Source: an uncultured Pseudomonadota bacterium (GTDB taxonomy: Bacteria > Pseudomonadota > Alphaproteobacteria > UBA3830). Taken from it: DNA of 64,000 nt. Shown one piece after another: positions 45,984 to 55,874 of the stretch. The stretch's first letter is position 1, and each line of letters starts with the position of its first letter. Below the pieces are notes generated by a model that saw nothing but the letters and a program-made list of their open reading frames with translations, did no database searches and had not been told where the DNA came from. The DNA is taken from contig CACXWU010000001.1 of NCBI GenBank assembly GCA_902771535.1, positions 62,001 through 126,000 on the forward strand, given 5' to 3'. The position numbers were made by a program, and so were the translations under genes.

Positions 45984-46688
45984 TCATAACAAGTTGTGTT
46001 CGGCGAAAGAATAGTTTGAATTTTCCGCGATAATTATATGATCAAGCAATTTTAAATTAATTCGTTGAACTACGCTGCTTAAATTTTTAGTGGCGATTAT
46101 ATCCTCCTTGGACGGATAAGGTGATCCACTTGGATGATTATGCACTAAGATAATGGCGCTCGCTCCGTGCTCTAATGCTCGTTGAATTACCTCTCGCGGA
46201 TAGATTGGCGTCTGATCGACAGTTCCTTGCTGCAGCTGTTCCTCGGCTATAAGTTTATTTTTATTGTTTATAAACATGACTCGAAATTGTTCTTTTCTTT
46301 CCATCGACAACAGATTTCTGTAATACTCAATCACGTGAATGTTAGAGGCAATTATCGGTTCTTCCTTTAGCGGTTGCAAAGATAATCTTGCAAAAGTTTC
46401 TCTCAATAATTTGAAGAATACCGCCGTGGATTCTCCTAATCCCGGAATCTTTTTAATTTCTTGTTCCGAAGCAAATATTACTGCTTTGAGGGTTCCGAAC
46501 TTTTGGATTAAATTTTTCGCAATAGTCTTTGTATCTTTTCTCGAAAAAATACCGAATAAAAGCATTTCCAAGATTTCGTAATCCAAAAAACTTTTGGGAG
46601 ATAGCAAAAACTTCTTTTTAAGACGTTGTCTATGTCCCAAACAACAATTAACCGAACTACAATTATTAAACTTAAACACCTCGTTCAT
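45984..46688 (-). CDS. radC: RadC-like JAB-domain protein
   Basis: 234-residue protein with an N-terminal helix-hairpin-helix part (IPGLGESTAVFFKLL) and the JAB/MPN metal-binding motif LVHNHPSGSPYPSKEDI at the C terminus, the RadC (YeeS-like) family. Its role in DNA repair is disputed; it may aid recombination or fork processing. Separated by about 90 bp from obgE, 37 bp from hemW; same strand. Confidence 0.9.
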   Translation of the reverse strand: MNEVFKFNNCSSVNCCLGHRQRLKKKFLLSPKSFLDYEILEMLLFGIFSRKDTKTIAKNLIQKFGTLKAVIFASEQEIKKIPGLGESTAVFFKLLRETFARLSLQPLKEEPIIASNIHVIEYYRNLLSMERKEQFRVMFINNKNKLIAEEQLQQGTVDQTPIYPREVIQRALEHGASAIILVHNHPSGSPYPSKEDIIATKNLSSVVQRINLKLLDHIIIAENSNYSFAEHNLL

Positions 46689-46725
46689 AATACTGTAAGG
46701 TTAAATGCAAGATGTTGATAATTTG

Positions 46726-47898
46726 TTAATTAAATAAAAATTCCACTATAGAATTTTGTTTAAGTGTTCCGATTTCAGACAGTTTTATTTGAGTTTGGGA
46801 TTTTTCGAGCAGATTTTCATCGAAAAGGTAATCTATTTTTTTCCAAATCGGATTCAGAATATTCTCGGAAAATCTTGATCTCAAATTTTTTATTGATATC
46901 CCCTCGGATAATCTCAAACCCATTATGAAAATTTCTTCCAGTTGTTCATAATCCGTTAATGGATTTTTCTCTTCATAGGTTGACAGATTTTCGTACAAAT
47001 ACGATTTCCATTTATTAATATCCGAAAATTTTTTTAATTCATATTTTTGATTATTGAAAGCTAATCTACTGTGAGCAGAGGGTCCTACTCCAAGATAATT
47101 TTGATACCTCCAATAGCCCAGATTATGTTTGGATTCAAAATTTTTTAAGGCATAATTTGAGATTTCGTAACGATTAAAAGAAAATTTTTTCAAAAAATTT
47201 TGTATATGTTTAAAAAATTCAACTTCCTGTGCTTCTGCTATTTGCTTGATTTTTCCGTTCTGCAATGACTGAAAAAACGGCGTTCCCTGTTCGAATGTTA
47301 ATTGATAGCATGAAATGTGCGGGCAACCGAAATCCACAGCTTTCGTCAGATCTTTTTGAAGATCGTTTATCGTTTGAGATTGATATCCGTAGATAAAATC
47401 GAAACTGTAGTTGGAAAACATTTTTGCAACCGTTTCGGCAGCTTTCAACGCTTGTTCTGAGTTATAAATACGACCTAAAAATCTCAAATTTTTATCCAGA
47501 AAACTTTGGATTCCAAGCGACAATCTATTAACCCCCGCTTCTTTTATTTCTTTTAGTTTCTGTTTTGAAAAAGTCGCGGGATTCGCCTCAAGCGATATTT
47601 CAATATCGGAATCAGTTTTATAATTTTTCGTAATAAAGTTTAGGATTTTCGATATAGACCTCACACTCATTAAGGATGGCGTTCCCCCTCCAAAAAAAAT
47701 CGTTCTTACGGACGAAATTTCCAATTCCTGCAAACTTGCTACAAGATCTTTTAAGAGTAAAAACTCGACTTCATCGTATTCTTTCGGATCGGTTTTCGGA
47801 ACACTCATGAAATCACAATATGGACATTTTGATTTGCAAAACGGCCAGTGAATATAAATCGATAAATCCTGATCCTGAGTTTCTGACTTCAGTTTCAT
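46726..47898 (-). CDS. hemW: HemW, radical-SAM heme chaperone
   Basis: 390-residue radical-SAM protein (formerly HemN-like). The N-terminal YIHWPFCKSKCPYCDF has the C-x3-C-x2-C iron-sulfur motif, followed by IFFGGGTPSLM and the family's RLSLGIQSFLDKNLRFLGR and the VGPSAHSR block. It inserts heme into respiratory proteins rather than oxidising coproporphyrinogen. Start has no clear Shine-Dalgarno. It lies 8 bp after rph, so rph-hemW are co-transcribed. Confidence 0.93.
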   Translation of the reverse strand: MKLKSETQDQDLSIYIHWPFCKSKCPYCDFMSVPKTDPKEYDEVEFLLLKDLVASLQELEISSVRTIFFGGGTPSLMSVRSISKILNFITKNYKTDSDIEISLEANPATFSKQKLKEIKEAGVNRLSLGIQSFLDKNLRFLGRIYNSEQALKAAETVAKMFSNYSFDFIYGYQSQTINDLQKDLTKAVDFGCPHISCYQLTFEQGTPFFQSLQNGKIKQIAEAQEVEFFKHIQNFLKKFSFNRYEISNYALKNFESKHNLGYWRYQNYLGVGPSAHSRLAFNNQKYELKKFSDINKWKSYLYENLSTYEEKNPLTDYEQLEEIFIMGLRLSEGISIKNLRSRFSENILNPIWKKIDYLFDENLLEKSQTQIKLSEIGTLKQNSIVEFLFN

Positions 47899-47906
47899 CG
47901 TTGAAA

Positions 47907-48614
47907 TTATTTAGAGAATAATATACTTTTTTGCATTTCAAAGATTTGTTCCACTCCGTCTCGAGAATAAGTCAGCATTTGAAGAAACTGTCTGTCCTTC
48001 AGTAAGCCTTTCTCCCCCGTCGCCTGAATTTCAACAAGATCTCCGTTTTCAACCATTACAAAATTTGCATCCACCTCGGTGTTGGAATCTTCGAAATAAT
48101 CGAGATCAAGAAGAACCTCACCATCTATTATTCCGCAGGAGACCGCAGCAACCAAGTGTTTCAACGGATTGTTTTCCAATTCCAATTTTTTTATGGCGAG
48201 TCCTAAAGCGACGCAAGCTCCGCATATAGAGGCAGTACGAGTTCCGCCATCGGCTTGAATTACATCGCAATCGATTTTTATCTGCCTTTCTCCCAGTGCA
48301 ACCAAATCTACCGCCGCTCTCAGAGAACGTCCGATCAGGCGCTGTATTTCATGGGTTCGTCCAGACTGTTTTCCTTTTACAGACTCTCTCTCCGTTCGGG
48401 TTTCCGTTGATCTTGGAAGCAAAGAGTATTCCGCGGTAATCCACCCCTGTCCCGTTCCTCTCAAAAAGGAAGGAACTTTTTCTTCCACAGTAGCTGCACA
48501 TAAAACTTTGGTTTTCTCGAAAGATATAAGACAGCTTCCCTCAGCGTGCTCCAAATAATTCGGAATTATTTCAATTTTTCTGATCTCGTCATTTTTTCTG
48601 CCGTCGTTTCTCAT
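47907..48614 (-). CDS. rph: Rph, ribonuclease PH
   Basis: Phosphorolytic 3'-5' exoribonuclease trimming tRNA 3' ends, 235 aa. Family blocks: EGSCLISFEKTKVLCAATVE, GTGQGWITAEYSLLPRSTETR, RTHEIQRLIGRSLRAAVDL, QIKIDCDVIQADGGTRTASI. ATG with AAGGTG eight bases upstream; 12 bp after the DUF167 gene. No defect seen. Confidence 0.96.
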   Translation of the reverse strand: MRNDGRKNDEIRKIEIIPNYLEHAEGSCLISFEKTKVLCAATVEEKVPSFLRGTGQGWITAEYSLLPRSTETRTERESVKGKQSGRTHEIQRLIGRSLRAAVDLVALGERQIKIDCDVIQADGGTRTASICGACVALGLAIKKLELENNPLKHLVAAVSCGIIDGEVLLDLDYFEDSNTEVDANFVMVENGDLVEIQATGEKGLLKDRQFLQMLTYSRDGVEQIFEMQKSILFSK

Positions 48615-48626
48615 TTTATTTCACCT

Positions 48627-48971
48627 TTATTTCTTTGTTTTCTTATTGCTTTCTTTCGAATTCATATCCTGTACAAATTTTGAAAAATCAAAAACTTCAT
48701 CGATTCTAAACAACTTATTCCTGCATTTTTCTCCGGAAATTAAATTCAGTTTCGTTTTTGCGCATTTAAATGCTTTACTTAGCAATTTTACAATCGCTTC
48801 GTTTGCTTTTCCGTTTTCCGGCACAGTAGTAACACAGACCAACAATTCACCGTTTTTTATTCCCGTCACCGCATTTTTCGATGCCTTGGTCGTAACCTTT
48901 ACCTTAAAATAAGTACAACCATCTTTTATTTCGAAAAAAACATTGTTCATATGAATCGACATGTTAATCAA
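48627..48971 (-). CDS. DUF167/YggU-family protein
   Basis: Up to 114 residues of the YggU family (PF02594), small cytoplasmic protein of unknown function, commonly near rph or hemW. Typical motifs: FKVKVTTKASKNAVTGIKNGELLVCVTTVPENGKANEAIVKLLSK (quoted in two blocks: KVTTKASKNAVTGIKNGELL, and VPENGKANEAIVKLLSK) and TKLNLISGEKCRNKLF. The start may be 48971, 48962 or 48950; none has a clear Shine-Dalgarno. Lys/Ser-rich tail. Likely co-transcribed with rph and hemW. Confidence 0.85.
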   Translation of the reverse strand: MINMSIHMNNVFFEIKDGCTYFKVKVTTKASKNAVTGIKNGELLVCVTTVPENGKANEAIVKLLSKAFKCAKTKLNLISGEKCRNKLFRIDEVFDFSKFVQDMNSKESNKKTKK

Positions 48972-49045
48972 TCTAAATTATTTTCGGTAAATTTACAAAT
49001 AATACTTGCAAATTCCGATAAGATCTAATAGATTAGCATTCGCAT

Positions 49046-49120
49046 TGCGGGTGTAGCTCAATGGTAGAGCATCGGCCTTCCAAGCCGAGTACGTGGGTCC
49101 GATTCCCATCACCCGCTCCA
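49046..49120 (+). tRNA. tRNA-Gly (anticodon UCC)
   Basis: Acceptor strands GCGGGTG/CACCCGC pair fully; discriminator T and encoded CCA follow. Anticodon arm TCGGC-CTTCCAA-GCCGA gives anticodon UCC (reads GGA). D arm GCTC/GAGC. proS follows about 100 bp downstream. Confidence 0.95.
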
Positions 49121-49224
49121 TTTTTTTATCCTCTTGTGGCGATTACCGTCCATTAAATTTGATTGGTGTCTATCAATGACCTGAAAAGATTGTTATATTT
49201 ATGCGAAATATTGGGTGAGGAATT

Positions 49225-50493
49225 ATGTTATTTTCTGAGTTTTTTGCTCCGACTTCCAAAGATATTCCGTCAGATGCCAAAATCGCATCCCATCAGTTGA
49301 TGTTGAGAGCGGGTATGATTTCGCAAACAGCCTCAGGAATCTATTGTTGGTTGCCGTTGGCGGTGAGAGTTCTCGAAAAAATAATGAAAATCATTTGCGA
49401 GGAGCAGGATAAAATCGGTGCGAACAAAGTATACTTTACGACCATTCAACCTGCTGAATTATGGATGGAAAGTGGGCGATATGATGACTACGGAAAGGAA
49501 ATGTTGCGTATTACAGATCGCAAGGACGGAAAATTTCTCTACAGTCCAACCAACGAGGAGCAAGCTACGGATGTTTTCAGAAAATACGTAAAGAGCTACA
49601 AAGGTTTACCTACAATGTTGTACCAAATCCACTGGAAATTTCGTGATGAAATTCGTCCGAGATTTGGGGTAATGAGAGGTCGAGAATTTTTAATGAAGGA
49701 CGGGTATTCCTTTGCATCGACTTTTGAGGAAGCGGAGAAAATCTATCATAAAGTTTTCAAGTCCTACATTCGAACCTTCAGAAGGATGGGGTTGACTCCG
49801 ATTCCCGTACAGGCGGACTCGGGAGCGATCGGCGGAAATATGAGTCATGAATTCCAGATTCTTGCGCAAACGGGAGAGAGTACTCTTTATTACGATAAGA
49901 AATTGCTCACAGCGTCGGATGAAGAACTCATGAATATATTTGCCGTTACCGATGAGAAATACGACCCGAATACCTCCCCTATTCCGGAAAATGAATTGAT
50001 GGTTTCCAAAGGTATTGAGGTGGGACATATATTCTATTTCGGAAAAAAATATTCCGAGCCGATGAATGCGTTTGTGTTGGACAAAAACGGGCAAAAATTA
50101 TATCCGGAGATGGGGTCATACGGCATCGGAGTTTCCCGATTGATCGCCGCAATCATCGAAGCTTTCCATGACGAACGGGGTATTATGTGGCCTGAACCTG
50201 TCGCTCCGTTTGATGTGACTTTATTGAATCTTCACACTTCGAACAAAGATTGTGTTGAGTCGTGTAACAAAATTTATCGAGTGTTGTCCGAGTCAAAAGA
50301 AGTTTTGTATGATGACAGAGAAATGTCAATCGGTGAAAAGTTGGGGGATGCAGATTTGATAGGAATCCCTTGGCAAATAATCGTGGGTGAAAAAAACCTA
50401 TCTCAAGGTTTTGTTGAACTGAAGAACAGAAAAACGAAAGAAGTTATCAAATTGTCTATTGAGGAAGTTATCGGGAGATTTCTGGAAAAGTGA
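49225..50493 (+). CDS. proS: ProS, prolyl-tRNA synthetase (short, no editing insert)
   Basis: Class II synthetase, 422 aa, the size of the alphaproteobacterial/mitochondrial form that lacks the INS editing domain of E. coli ProRS (572 aa). Motif 2 is YQIHWKFRDEIRPRFGVMRGREF and motif 3 MGSYGIGVSRLIAAIIE; the C-terminal anticodon-binding part contains EKLGDADLIGIPWQIIVG. Ala-tRNA-Pro clearance would need a separate factor, not seen in the window. Its stop overlaps lolC as GTGA. Confidence 0.96.
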   Translation: MLFSEFFAPTSKDIPSDAKIASHQLMLRAGMISQTASGIYCWLPLAVRVLEKIMKIICEEQDKIGANKVYFTTIQPAELWMESGRYDDYGKEMLRITDRKDGKFLYSPTNEEQATDVFRKYVKSYKGLPTMLYQIHWKFRDEIRPRFGVMRGREFLMKDGYSFASTFEEAEKIYHKVFKSYIRTFRRMGLTPIPVQADSGAIGGNMSHEFQILAQTGESTLYYDKKLLTASDEELMNIFAVTDEKYDPNTSPIPENELMVSKGIEVGHIFYFGKKYSEPMNAFVLDKNGQKLYPEMGSYGIGVSRLIAAIIEAFHDERGIMWPEPVAPFDVTLLNLHTSNKDCVESCNKIYRVLSESKEVLYDDREMSIGEKLGDADLIGIPWQIIVGEKNLSQGFVELKNRKTKEVIKLSIEEVIGRFLEK

Positions 50494-51725
50494 TTTCAAC
50501 TGAACTATTGCTGGCGTGGCGCTATATCAAATCCAAAGGAAGGGAAAGAGCAATTTCTGCAATCGCGTCTTTCTCCTTGATCGGTATTGCACTCGGTGTT
50601 GCAACCTTGATAGTGGTAACTTCCGTAATGAATGGATTCCGCAAAGAGTTTACGGAAAGAGTTATCGGGTTCAACGGACATATTTCTGCCTACCCGACTA
50701 AAGAGATAAACCTGGACAAGACAATCGGCGAATTGTTGAAAATAAAGGGGATAAAAAAAGTCGTTCCTGGAATTGAAAGACAAGCATTAATTTCGAATCG
50801 GAGAAGTGTAAAAGGTTCGCTAACCTACGGGATCAGACAAGCGGACCTACAAAATAAATCTCTTATCTCAGACAATATTGTAACTGGATCACTAGAATCG
50901 TTCGGAACTGACAATGAAATCGTTTTGGGACATTCATTAGCATCTCGTTCGGGATTAATTTTAGGAGACGAAATTGTCTTGATTGTTCCGGAAATGGAGG
51001 AAACGGGATTCGGGGTTATTCCTCGCAAGAAGACTTTTCGGTTGATTGCGACTTTCAAATCGGGAATGCAAGAATATGATAACTCCGTTGCATATATTCC
51101 GTTGGAGATATCTCAGAAACTGTTTAAAATGCCGAACCGCATTGGTGTGATCTCGATTTTTACAGACAATCCGATGAATATAAAAGAGATAAAATCATCA
51201 ATTCGCGAAAAGTTTCAGAATTTATTTATAATTTCCGATTGGCAGTCTAGTAACAGCTCTTTTATGCGTGCGGTTGAAATCGAACGCAATGTCATGTTTT
51301 TAATCCTGACTTTAATAACTTTGGTCGCGAGTTTTAATATAATTTCTTGCATGATTATGCTTGTGAAGGACAAGGAAAAAGACATTGCGATTCTCAGAAC
51401 GATTGGTTTGTCAAGATCAGCTGTCACCCGGATATTTTTTACCGTCGGAGCATCGATTGGAGTTACTGGTACCTTCATCGGATCCGTTTTGGGACTGCTT
51501 TTTTCCATGAATATCAAAAATATTCAGCAGTGGTTGGAATCTGCACTGCATACACAGGTATTTTCTCCGGAGGTTTATTTCTTGACTCATCTTCCTTCAT
51601 TAATAAGACCAATGGATGTTGCATTGACCATCAGCGTGTCTCTCTTTTTGTCTTGTGTCGCGACATTGTATCCTACGCGCAAAGCTAGTAAACTGAATCC
51701 GACGGAAATATTAAGATATGCATGA
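50490..51725 (+). CDS. lolC: LolC/LolE-family lipoprotein-releasing ABC permease
   Basis: 411-residue membrane subunit of the Lol exporter that releases lipoproteins from the inner membrane to LolA. One N-terminal helix with LALAWRYIKSKGRERAIS-like start, IALGVATLIVVTSVMNGFR, a large periplasmic domain, then three C-terminal helices including DIAILRTIGLSRSAVTRIF (FtsX-like). GTG start overlapping the proS stop. Only one LolC/E gene is present, so the complex is likely a homodimer (LolF-type). Overlaps lolD by 8 bp. Confidence 0.93.
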   Translation: MISTELLLAWRYIKSKGRERAISAIASFSLIGIALGVATLIVVTSVMNGFRKEFTERVIGFNGHISAYPTKEINLDKTIGELLKIKGIKKVVPGIERQALISNRRSVKGSLTYGIRQADLQNKSLISDNIVTGSLESFGTDNEIVLGHSLASRSGLILGDEIVLIVPEMEETGFGVIPRKKTFRLIATFKSGMQEYDNSVAYIPLEISQKLFKMPNRIGVISIFTDNPMNIKEIKSSIREKFQNLFIISDWQSSNSSFMRAVEIERNVMFLILTLITLVASFNIISCMIMLVKDKEKDIAILRTIGLSRSAVTRIFFTVGASIGVTGTFIGSVLGLLFSMNIKNIQQWLESALHTQVFSPEVYFLTHLPSLIRPMDVALTISVSLFLSCVATLYPTRKASKLNPTEILRYA

Positions 51726-52407
51726 TAAAGATAAGCTTGATATAATAATTGAACTGCGAAATATTTGTAAGAGGTATTCCTTAAAGGATTCGTTCGTGTT
51801 GAACGATGTGTCTTTGCAGGTAAAAGAATCCGAAGTCGTTGCGTTGTTGGGACCATCTGGATCAGGAAAGTCCACCTTGCTGCATATCGCGGGATTAATA
51901 GATTCTCCCACGGAAGGAAAAATTATTTTCGAAAATAAAACGATCGAAAAACTATCAGATGATGAAAAAACTTTTTTGCGTCTGCATAAGATCGGTTTTG
52001 TTTATCAATATCATCATCTGTTACAAGAATTTTCTGCTCTCGAAAATGTAATGTTACCGATGCTGATTGCAGGGAGAAAAAAAGAAGACGCAAGAAAAAA
52101 AGCAGAACATCTTCTCGAAATGTTGGGTTTGCAGGACAAAATCGCGATGTTTCCTTCTGAACTTTCCGGAGGACAGAAACAAAGAGTGGCGATAGCTCGC
52201 GCAATGGTCAATGATCCTATTCTGCTGTTGGCTGACGAACCTACGGGAAATCTCGACCCGGAGACTGCGCAATCCGTATTCAGTGATATGTTAAAAATTA
52301 TGAAGTCCAATCATATGTCGGCAATCGTCGCAACCCATAACTACGATCTCGCAAAAAAAATGCACAGACAGTGTTTTATAGAAGACGGGAAACTGATTGA
52401 AAAATGA
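51718..52407 (+). CDS. lolD: LolD, ATPase of the Lol exporter
   Basis: 229-residue ABC ATPase partnering LolC. Walker [17 protein letters not shown], signature [15 protein letters not shown], Walker [13 protein letters not shown] and the [20 protein letters not shown]-loop region characteristic of LolD. ATG inside the lolC end (8-bp overlap), stop overlapping dnaE (ATGA), so four genes proS-lolC-lolD-dnaE are translationally linked, an order common in alphaproteobacteria. Confidence 0.95.
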   Translation: MHDKDKLDIIIELRNICKRYSLKDSFVLNDVSLQVKESEVVALLGPSGSGKSTLLHIAGLIDSPTEGKIIFENKTIEKLSDDEKTFLRLHKIGFVYQYHHLLQEFSALENVMLPMLIAGRKKEDARKKAEHLLEMLGLQDKIAMFPSELSGGQKQRVAIARAMVNDPILLLADEPTGNLDPETAQSVFSDMLKIMKSNHMSAIVATHNYDLAKKMHRQCFIEDGKLIEK

Positions 52408-55400
52408 CGCCGTTCGTACATCTTCGTCTTCACTCTGCTTATTCTCTCGCTGAAGGAGCGATAAAAATCGAAAAACTGGTGCATCTTTGCGAAGAAAACA
52501 AGATGCCCGCAGTTGCGGTTACGGACACCAACAATCTTTTCGGCGGAATGGAGTTCTGCATAAAATGCGCCGATCACGGAATTCAACCGATCGTGGCCTG
52601 TCAGCTGAATATTCAACATCCGACACCGACAAAACATCCGACCAGCGTTTTGTTATATGCTCAGAACAAAAACGGATACCAAAATTTAATTCAGTTGATA
52701 TCCAACGCGTATTTGCATCCTTCTTCGAATTTACATCCTGAAATTTCTCTGAATTTGTTTGAAAAATATTCTCAGGATATAATCTTAGCAACAGGGGGAG
52801 CGGAAGGATCTCTCGGTGCTTTCATTCTGGAAAACAACATCGATGAAGCGAAAGAATATCTTCAATATCTGAACAAATATTTTGAAAATCGGCTGTATGT
52901 TGAGGTATCGCGACATAACAAGGAAGTTGAATCTCTGATTGAAGAGAAAATGATTTCCCTTGCATACGATTTTAATTTACCACTGCTTGCGACGAATAAT
53001 GTTTGTTTTGCGACTCCCGAAGATTTTGAAGCTCACGACGTTTTAATTTGTATTTCTCAGATTAAAACCATATACGATTCCGAAAGGCAAACATCTTTTC
53101 CGGATTATTATTTCAAAACCCAACAGGAAATGAACGAGTTGTTTCACGATCTTCCTGAGGCACTGGAAAATTCCGTACATATTGCTGAAAGATGTTCTTT
53201 TATGCTGACGAAGCAGAAGCCGTTGCTGCCTATTTTTAAAACGGAAAGCGGAAAATCTCAAGATGATGAACTCGAAGATATGGCTCGTCACGGTCTGGAA
53301 GAAAAATTATCGGTTTTTAAAAATGATGCGGACTACGATCAGAAAAGAAAAACGTACTTTGACCGGCTGAAATACGAATTAGGTGTTATAAAAACCATGG
53401 GATTCAGTGGATACTTTCTCATAGTCGCTGATTATGTTCGATGGGCGAAATCGCAGAGCATTCCGGTAGGTCCGGGTCGTGGTTCGGGAGCGGGTTCCAT
53501 TGTGGCCTGGTCCATTCACATTACCGACGTAGATCCGATAAGATTCAAGTTGTTTTTCGAAAGATTTTTGAACCCAGATCGTGTTTCCATGCCGGACTTC
53601 GATATCGATTTCTGCCAGGCGCGCCGAGAAGAAGTCATTGAGTATGTGCAACGGAAATACGGATATCAGTCGGTCGCCCAGATCACGACTTTCGGAAAAT
53701 TACAGGCCAAAGCAGTAATAAAGGATGTCGGAAGAGTTTTGGCAATGCCTTACGGATTTGTGGATAAAATTTCCAAATTAATTCCGTTCAGTCCGACCAA
53801 CCCTTTAACTTTGCAAGAGGGCATCGACAGAGAACCTGTTTTGCAGGATCTCATAAAAACAGATCCACAGGTGCAAAAACTTATGGAAATTGCCCTGCGT
53901 TTGGAGGGACTTTACAGAAATCCGGGAGTTCACGCGGCAGGTGTTGTTATATCGGACAAAAATTTACAGGACATTGTTCCTTTATATAAAGATGCTAAAT
54001 CCGATATGCCGTCGACGCAGTTTTCGACGAAATATGTAGAGTCCGCCAGTTTGATAAAGTTCGATTTTTTAGGGCTGAAAACTTTAACCGTCATTCAGAA
54101 AGCTATTGATCTTATAAATAAAAGAGGAATCGAGCTTACAAGTCATTCCATTCCTTTGGATGATAAGAAAACTTTTGATTTGATTAAAGCTGTGAACTGT
54201 GTCGGTGTGTTCCAGATCGAAAGTGGCGGGATGAAGGACGTCGTTAAAAAATTACAGCCGGACAGAATTGAGGATATCATCGCGCTGGTCGCTCTTTACC
54301 GTCCTGGACCAATGGACGATATCCCGAAATACATCGCCTGTAAGCATGGTCTGGAAAAAATTTCATACTTGCATGAAAAACTTGTTCCGATTTTGGAAGA
54401 AACTTACGGTGTGATGGTTTACCAGGAACAAGTCATGCAAATTGCGCAATCCATGGGCGGATACTCTTTGGGACAGGCAGATATTTTGCGGCGTGCAATG
54501 GGAAAGAAAAACAAGGAGGAGATGCAGGCGCAAAAAAAGCGGTTCATCGACGGAGCCGTAGAGAAAGGCATCGACAGATCCATCGCGGAAAAACTTTTCG
54601 AACAGATGAGTAAGTTTGCAAGTTACGGATTTAACAAATCACATTCGACTCCGTACGGATTGTTGACATATCAAACCGCATTCTTGAAAGCCAACTACAT
54701 GATGGAATTTTACGTCGCCATCATGACTCTCGACATGGCCAACGCCGATAAATTATTTGCTTATTATCAAGACGCGAAAAGCAACGGAATAAAAATCGCG
54801 CCACCGGATATTAATTTGTCAGAAGGTGATTTTATTATAGATTATGAAAATGGATTGCTACGTTACAGTTTGGCAGCAATTAAGGGTGCAGGAATCGCCG
54901 TTGTTAACGAAATTGTGAAAGAAAGAAAAATTAACGGAGACTACACGTCCGTATTTGATTTTATCGAAAGAAATGCTTCAAAAAAAATCATTAACAGAAA
55001 AATTTTTGAGAATTTCATTAAAGCCGGAGTTTTTGATAGTCTGCATCCGAACCGGAGACAGCTCTTCGATTCGCTGGACAATATTATGTCAGTGAAAGTT
55101 TCAGAGGATCAGTTTTCATTGTTCCAAAATACCTATCCGGATTTGAAAAAGGTTTCCGAATGGAGTGAATCTGAAAAATTACAATATGAATTCGCCGTAA
55201 TAGGTTTTTATGTTTCGGCGCATCCTCTGGAACAATACGAATCGATCATTCAAAAATTTCAGTTTCCTTTGTTGTCGGAAGCGGCGAAATTTTCAAGAAC
55301 AAAAGTCGTAGCCGTCATCAACAATGTAACCGTAAAAACGACAAAAAATCAGAACAAATTTGCTGTGCTTAACGTGTCTGACATATCCGGAACGGCCGAG

Positions 55401-55835
55401 GTTACTTTGTTCGGAGAAGTGTATAATCAAAATCGTGAAGTTTTAGAAGTCGGAAACATCGTTTTGATCCAATTAAACTGTTTCAAAAATGACGGACAAA
55501 CAAGATTCAGTGCAGAATCCATCCAAAAATTTGATAAAAACTATAATGGAGAAGACAATCTTGTAAAAAAGGCTTACCGACCTCAAGGATATTTTAAACC
55601 AAAATTGTTGGATATGACTTTGCGCATCACCATATCCGACCAAAAAGGGTTGCTGGGAGTAAAAAGCCTGATAAGCAAGTTTAAGAAAAACGGAAATTAT
55701 TCTGTGGAATTGAAATTTCCCGAGGAAAAGCGCACTTTGGTATTGCCTGAAAAATATAATCTTTCGTCTTACGATGTCTTGGATGTTAGGGAGGTTGTCG
55801 GAATAGATAACGTTGTTGAAATACAAAAAGGATAA
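52404..55835 (+). CDS. dnaE: DnaE, DNA polymerase III alpha subunit
   Basis: Replicative polymerase, 1143 aa (E. coli 1160). PHP domain at the N terminus (FVHLRLHSAYSLAEGAIKI), polymerase active-site Asp pair in MPDFDIDFCQ, with GPGRGSGAGSIVAWSI before it, the third Asp in LIKFDFLGLKTL, HhH region and C-terminal OB fold/tau-binding part. The segment MGKKNKEEMQAQKKRF and NKSHSTPYGLLTYQTAFLK is typical. Last gene of the proS-lolCD-dnaE run. No intein or frame break. Confidence 0.97.
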   Translation: MTPFVHLRLHSAYSLAEGAIKIEKLVHLCEENKMPAVAVTDTNNLFGGMEFCIKCADHGIQPIVACQLNIQHPTPTKHPTSVLLYAQNKNGYQNLIQLISNAYLHPSSNLHPEISLNLFEKYSQDIILATGGAEGSLGAFILENNIDEAKEYLQYLNKYFENRLYVEVSRHNKEVESLIEEKMISLAYDFNLPLLATNNVCFATPEDFEAHDVLICISQIKTIYDSERQTSFPDYYFKTQQEMNELFHDLPEALENSVHIAERCSFMLTKQKPLLPIFKTESGKSQDDELEDMARHGLEEKLSVFKNDADYDQKRKTYFDRLKYELGVIKTMGFSGYFLIVADYVRWAKSQSIPVGPGRGSGAGSIVAWSIHITDVDPIRFKLFFERFLNPDRVSMPDFDIDFCQARREEVIEYVQRKYGYQSVAQITTFGKLQAKAVIKDVGRVLAMPYGFVDKISKLIPFSPTNPLTLQEGIDREPVLQDLIKTDPQVQKLMEIALRLEGLYRNPGVHAAGVVISDKNLQDIVPLYKDAKSDMPSTQFSTKYVESASLIKFDFLGLKTLTVIQKAIDLINKRGIELTSHSIPLDDKKTFDLIKAVNCVGVFQIESGGMKDVVKKLQPDRIEDIIALVALYRPGPMDDIPKYIACKHGLEKISYLHEKLVPILEETYGVMVYQEQVMQIAQSMGGYSLGQADILRRAMGKKNKEEMQAQKKRFIDGAVEKGIDRSIAEKLFEQMSKFASYGFNKSHSTPYGLLTYQTAFLKANYMMEFYVAIMTLDMANADKLFAYYQDAKSNGIKIAPPDINLSEGDFIIDYENGLLRYSLAAIKGAGIAVVNEIVKERKINGDYTSVFDFIERNASKKIINRKIFENFIKAGVFDSLHPNRRQLFDSLDNIMSVKVSEDQFSLFQNTYPDLKKVSEWSESEKLQYEFAVIGFYVSAHPLEQYESIIQKFQFPLLSEAAKFSRTKVVAVINNVTVKTTKNQNKFAVLNVSDISGTAEVTLFGEVYNQNREVLEVGNIVLIQLNCFKNDGQTRFSAESIQKFDKNYNGEDNLVKKAYRPQGYFKPKLLDMTLRITISDQKGLLGVKSLISKFKKNGNYSVELKFPEEKRTLVLPEKYNLSSYDVLDVREVVGIDNVVEIQKG

Positions 55836-55874
55836 ATAATTTGCGAAAAATTTTGAAATTAAAGGAATGTGAAG

